A stretch of 27,546 bases of DNA from JANLTP01 sp031363055 (GTDB taxonomy: Bacteria; Pseudomonadota; Gammaproteobacteria; Burkholderiales; Burkholderiaceae_E), in the NCBI GenBank assembly GCA_031363055.1, contig JANLTP010000049.1:1-27546 (forward strand). The letters run 5' to 3'. Below are positions 24,063-27,546 of this stretch, piece by piece (positions within the stretch are counted from its first letter, which is position 1; every line of letters begins with the position of its first letter). The translations under genes were made by a program, and so were the position numbers. A model generated the notes under the pieces. The model ran no database searches, was not told where the DNA came from, and saw only the letters and a program-made list of their open reading frames with translations.

Positions 24063-24599
24063 GTGCCGACTTCCGAACGACGTACCACCGAACGAAGACG
24101 TGCGACCCGCGAACTGTCCTTGCGCGTCGGTCAGGGATATGACCTGCACGCGCTCGTGCCTGGGCGGCCCCTCGTTCTCGGTGACGTCACCGTGCCGAGT
24201 GAACTGGGCCTGCTCGGACATTCGGATGCGGATGTTTTGACCCACGCGATCATCGACGCGTTGTTCTGCGCAGCGGGGTTGGGCGATATCGGCAGTCATT
24301 TCCCAGACACCGATCCGCGATTCAAGGGCGCCAACAGCTTGAAACTGCTCCAACATGCGCTGGCCGCCGTCTGGGATGCCGGTTACACGGTGATCAACAT
24401 CGACTCAACGGTGATCGCACAGGGACCTCGACTCGCGCCGCACATCGAAGCGATCCGGGCGAGTTTGTCGGCCGCTGCCTTGATGCCGCTGGATGCCGTC
24501 AACGTCAAAGCCAAGACCAACGAGCGGCTCGGCTTCGAAGGAAGGCAGGAAGGCATTGTCGCCCACGCCGTGGTGTTGCTCGGGCCCGCAGGCTCGTAG
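24063..24599 (+). CDS. ispF: IspF, 2-C-methyl-D-erythritol 2,4-cyclodiphosphate synthase
   Basis: 178 aa from a GTG with a GGAGG site 6 nt upstream. It converts CDP-methylerythritol 2-phosphate to the cyclodiphosphate plus CMP in the MEP isoprenoid pathway. Metal ligands are Asp27 and His29 in GQGYDLHAL and His61 in LTHAIIDAL, spaced as in E. coli IspF. Other conserved parts are GLLGHSDADV, LGDIGSHFPDTDPRFKGA, the IAQGPRLAPHI segment and VNVKAKTNERLGFEG. The first ~20 residues (SERRTTERRRATREL) are a basic extension beyond the usual start. The frame is intact, in contrast to the ispD remnant just upstream, so ispF now needs a promoter outside a complete ispD. Confidence 0.93.
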   Translation: MPTSERRTTERRRATRELSLRVGQGYDLHALVPGRPLVLGDVTVPSELGLLGHSDADVLTHAIIDALFCAAGLGDIGSHFPDTDPRFKGANSLKLLQHALAAVWDAGYTVINIDSTVIAQGPRLAPHIEAIRASLSAAALMPLDAVNVKAKTNERLGFEGRQEGIVAHAVVLLGPAGS

Positions 24600-24809
24600 C
24601 AACACTCGATTCATTTCAAGCAGCGGGCATGCGCCCGTCATTGAATAGTCGGTTGAGCGTCACCGCCCGTCAGCGTAGGCCCAGAGGTAGGCTGGTAAGT
24701 TTTCCATACCCTACTATTGATCCGATTAGAAATATTGCGTTGATGGATCAGCGCCCAAACTCTACACTAGCTCTCAGTAATGAATTGCAGACTAACAATG
24801 GAGAGAGCT

Positions 24810-27008
<2,199 letters not shown>

Positions 27009-27015
27009 TCTCTAC

Positions 27016-27195
27016 CTATGACGGCTCGACCGAACGTGACGTAGCCGGTGTGACGGTGTCGTGCAAGCGCACCGTCACGGCCAGGCCCCCACCGTCGGCG
27101 TTGACCAGGCGGCAATCGCCGCCGTAACGGCGCGCCAGACGGTCGACGATGGTCAATCAGAGTCCCGTGCCGCCGCGATTGCCGCGCGCCTCGGG
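27016..27195 (-). pseudogene. Histidine kinase C-terminal remnant
   Basis: The minus strand reads RGNRGGTGL, a TGA (27157-27159), then LTIVDRLARRYGGDCRL, NADGGGLAVTVRLH and a TAG at 27016. This is the G2 box and last strands of a HATPase domain; a GGA codon in place of the TGA would restore GTGLGLTIV. Upstream of about 27195 the sequence becomes an IS110 transposase piece, so the rest of the kinase is missing. Confidence 0.65.
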
Positions 27196-27389
27196 ACGTG
27201 GCCATTGCCGGTCTTGGTGATGCCGCCTCGTGCTTGTTTGGAGCCGCTCGACTGTTCACTGGGCACCAGACCCAGATAGGCCATGAGTTGCGGCGCACTC
27301 GCAAAGCGCGTCAAATCGCCGATCTCGGCCACGAAGCAGGTGGCCATGAGCAGGTTCATGCCGTGCAAGGCCATCAGTGCCTCAATCAC
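27196..27389 (-). mobile_element. IS110-family transposase fragment
   Basis: The minus strand reads VIEALMALHGMNLLMATCF, VAEIGDLTRFASAPQLMAYLGLVPSE-type sequence (motifs AEIGDL and AYLGLVPSE) and QARGGITKTGNGH, the C-terminal Transposase_20 domain of IS110-family enzymes with its conserved SSG and GGITKTGN motifs. It stops at GNGH, where it joins the kinase remnant, and begins at VIEAL next to the tandem array. The N-terminal RuvC-like DEDD domain is absent. Confidence 0.8.
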
Positions 27390-27410
27390 CGGCCAAAATA
27401 CCGAGCTGCG

Positions 27411-27546
27411 TATTTCGGAGCATCGTGACCGGCCGTTTCGGCATCGTGACCGCGCGTTTCGGAGGATGGTGACCGCGCATTTCGGCGGATCGTGTACCGG
27501 CGTTTCGGTATCGTGACCGAACGTTTCGATGATCGTGACCGGTGAG
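27411..27546. repeat. Six tandem 20-25-bp repeats, IS21-type end
   Basis: Units of the form (C/T)(G/A)TTTCGG..ATCGTGACCG repeat with no spacer from 27411 to the window edge, six in all, with small changes (for example ATGGTGACCG and ATCGTGTACCG). Such multiple short repeats are typical of IS21-family termini, where IstA binds. The array abuts the IS110 fragment and probably marks the end of an element that continues outside the window. Confidence 0.65.

Noticed and set aside
24624..24640. Small GC hairpin after ispF as an intrinsic terminator
   Set aside because: Only about five pairs (CGGGC/GCCCG) and no T-run follows; too weak to call.
27411..27546. Tandem repeats considered as a CRISPR array
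   Set aside because: Units are contiguous and diverged, with no unique spacers and no cas genes. The pattern fits an IS21-type end.

Overview
The window is GC-rich DNA, probably from a beta- or gammaproteobacterium. The evidence is an IbpA-type small heat shock protein, Liv-type ABC genes, an ispD-ispF pair, a bacterial katG, and IS families common in that group (IS21, IS4, IS91, IS110). No rRNA, tRNA or CRISPR array was seen. The window mixes a few intact operons with many gene and IS fragments, so it reads as an accessory, strongly rearranged chromosomal region.

Layout. (1) 1-4521, minus strand: a cell-envelope cluster. It holds a small Cys-rich lipoprotein, a 770-aa lipoprotein with a papain-like Cys/His core and a DUF2135-like C-terminus, a membrane protein broken by one frameshift, a secreted 133-aa protein, a doubtful small ORF and the start of another lipoprotein. 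A diverged repeat of about 120 bp (928-1050 and 4630-4750) lies upstream of two of these genes. (2) 4776-7360, minus: a two-component pair, a LuxR-type response regulator followed with 4-nt overlap by a membrane hybrid histidine kinase. (3) 7361-13710: mostly debris. It holds a transposase remnant, a hypothetical gene, ibpA lacking its 3' end but keeping a heat-shock-like promoter, an iron-containing alcohol dehydrogenase remnant fused to an IS91 fragment, an intact MAPEG-family gene, an IS21 istA fragment with tandem terminal repeats, a ParDE-like toxin-antitoxin remnant fused to an IS4 transposase fragment, and a decayed substrate-binding protein. (4) 13853-20317, plus: the best preserved accessory operon. 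A Baeyer-Villiger-type flavin monooxygenase is followed by a complete Liv-type ABC importer whose second permease and first ATPase are one fused polypeptide. (5) 20318-23657: IS3-like and IS91 fragments, two small truncated minus-strand genes, a truncated thioesterase and a multiply frameshifted conserved gene. (6) 23706-27008, plus: an ispD remnant, intact ispF, intact katG. (7) 27016-27546: a histidine-kinase tail joined to an IS110 fragment, then a tandem array typical of an IS21 end that runs out of the window.

How the genes may work together (inference): the monooxygenase and the importer probably form one uptake-and-oxidation unit for a ketone or ketone-derived acid. The regulator/kinase pair may control the lipoprotein cluster, but nothing in the sequence proves it. 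Many single-base frameshifts lie in or near short homopolymers, so some could be sequencing errors. The truncations, chimeric joins and duplications cannot be explained that way.
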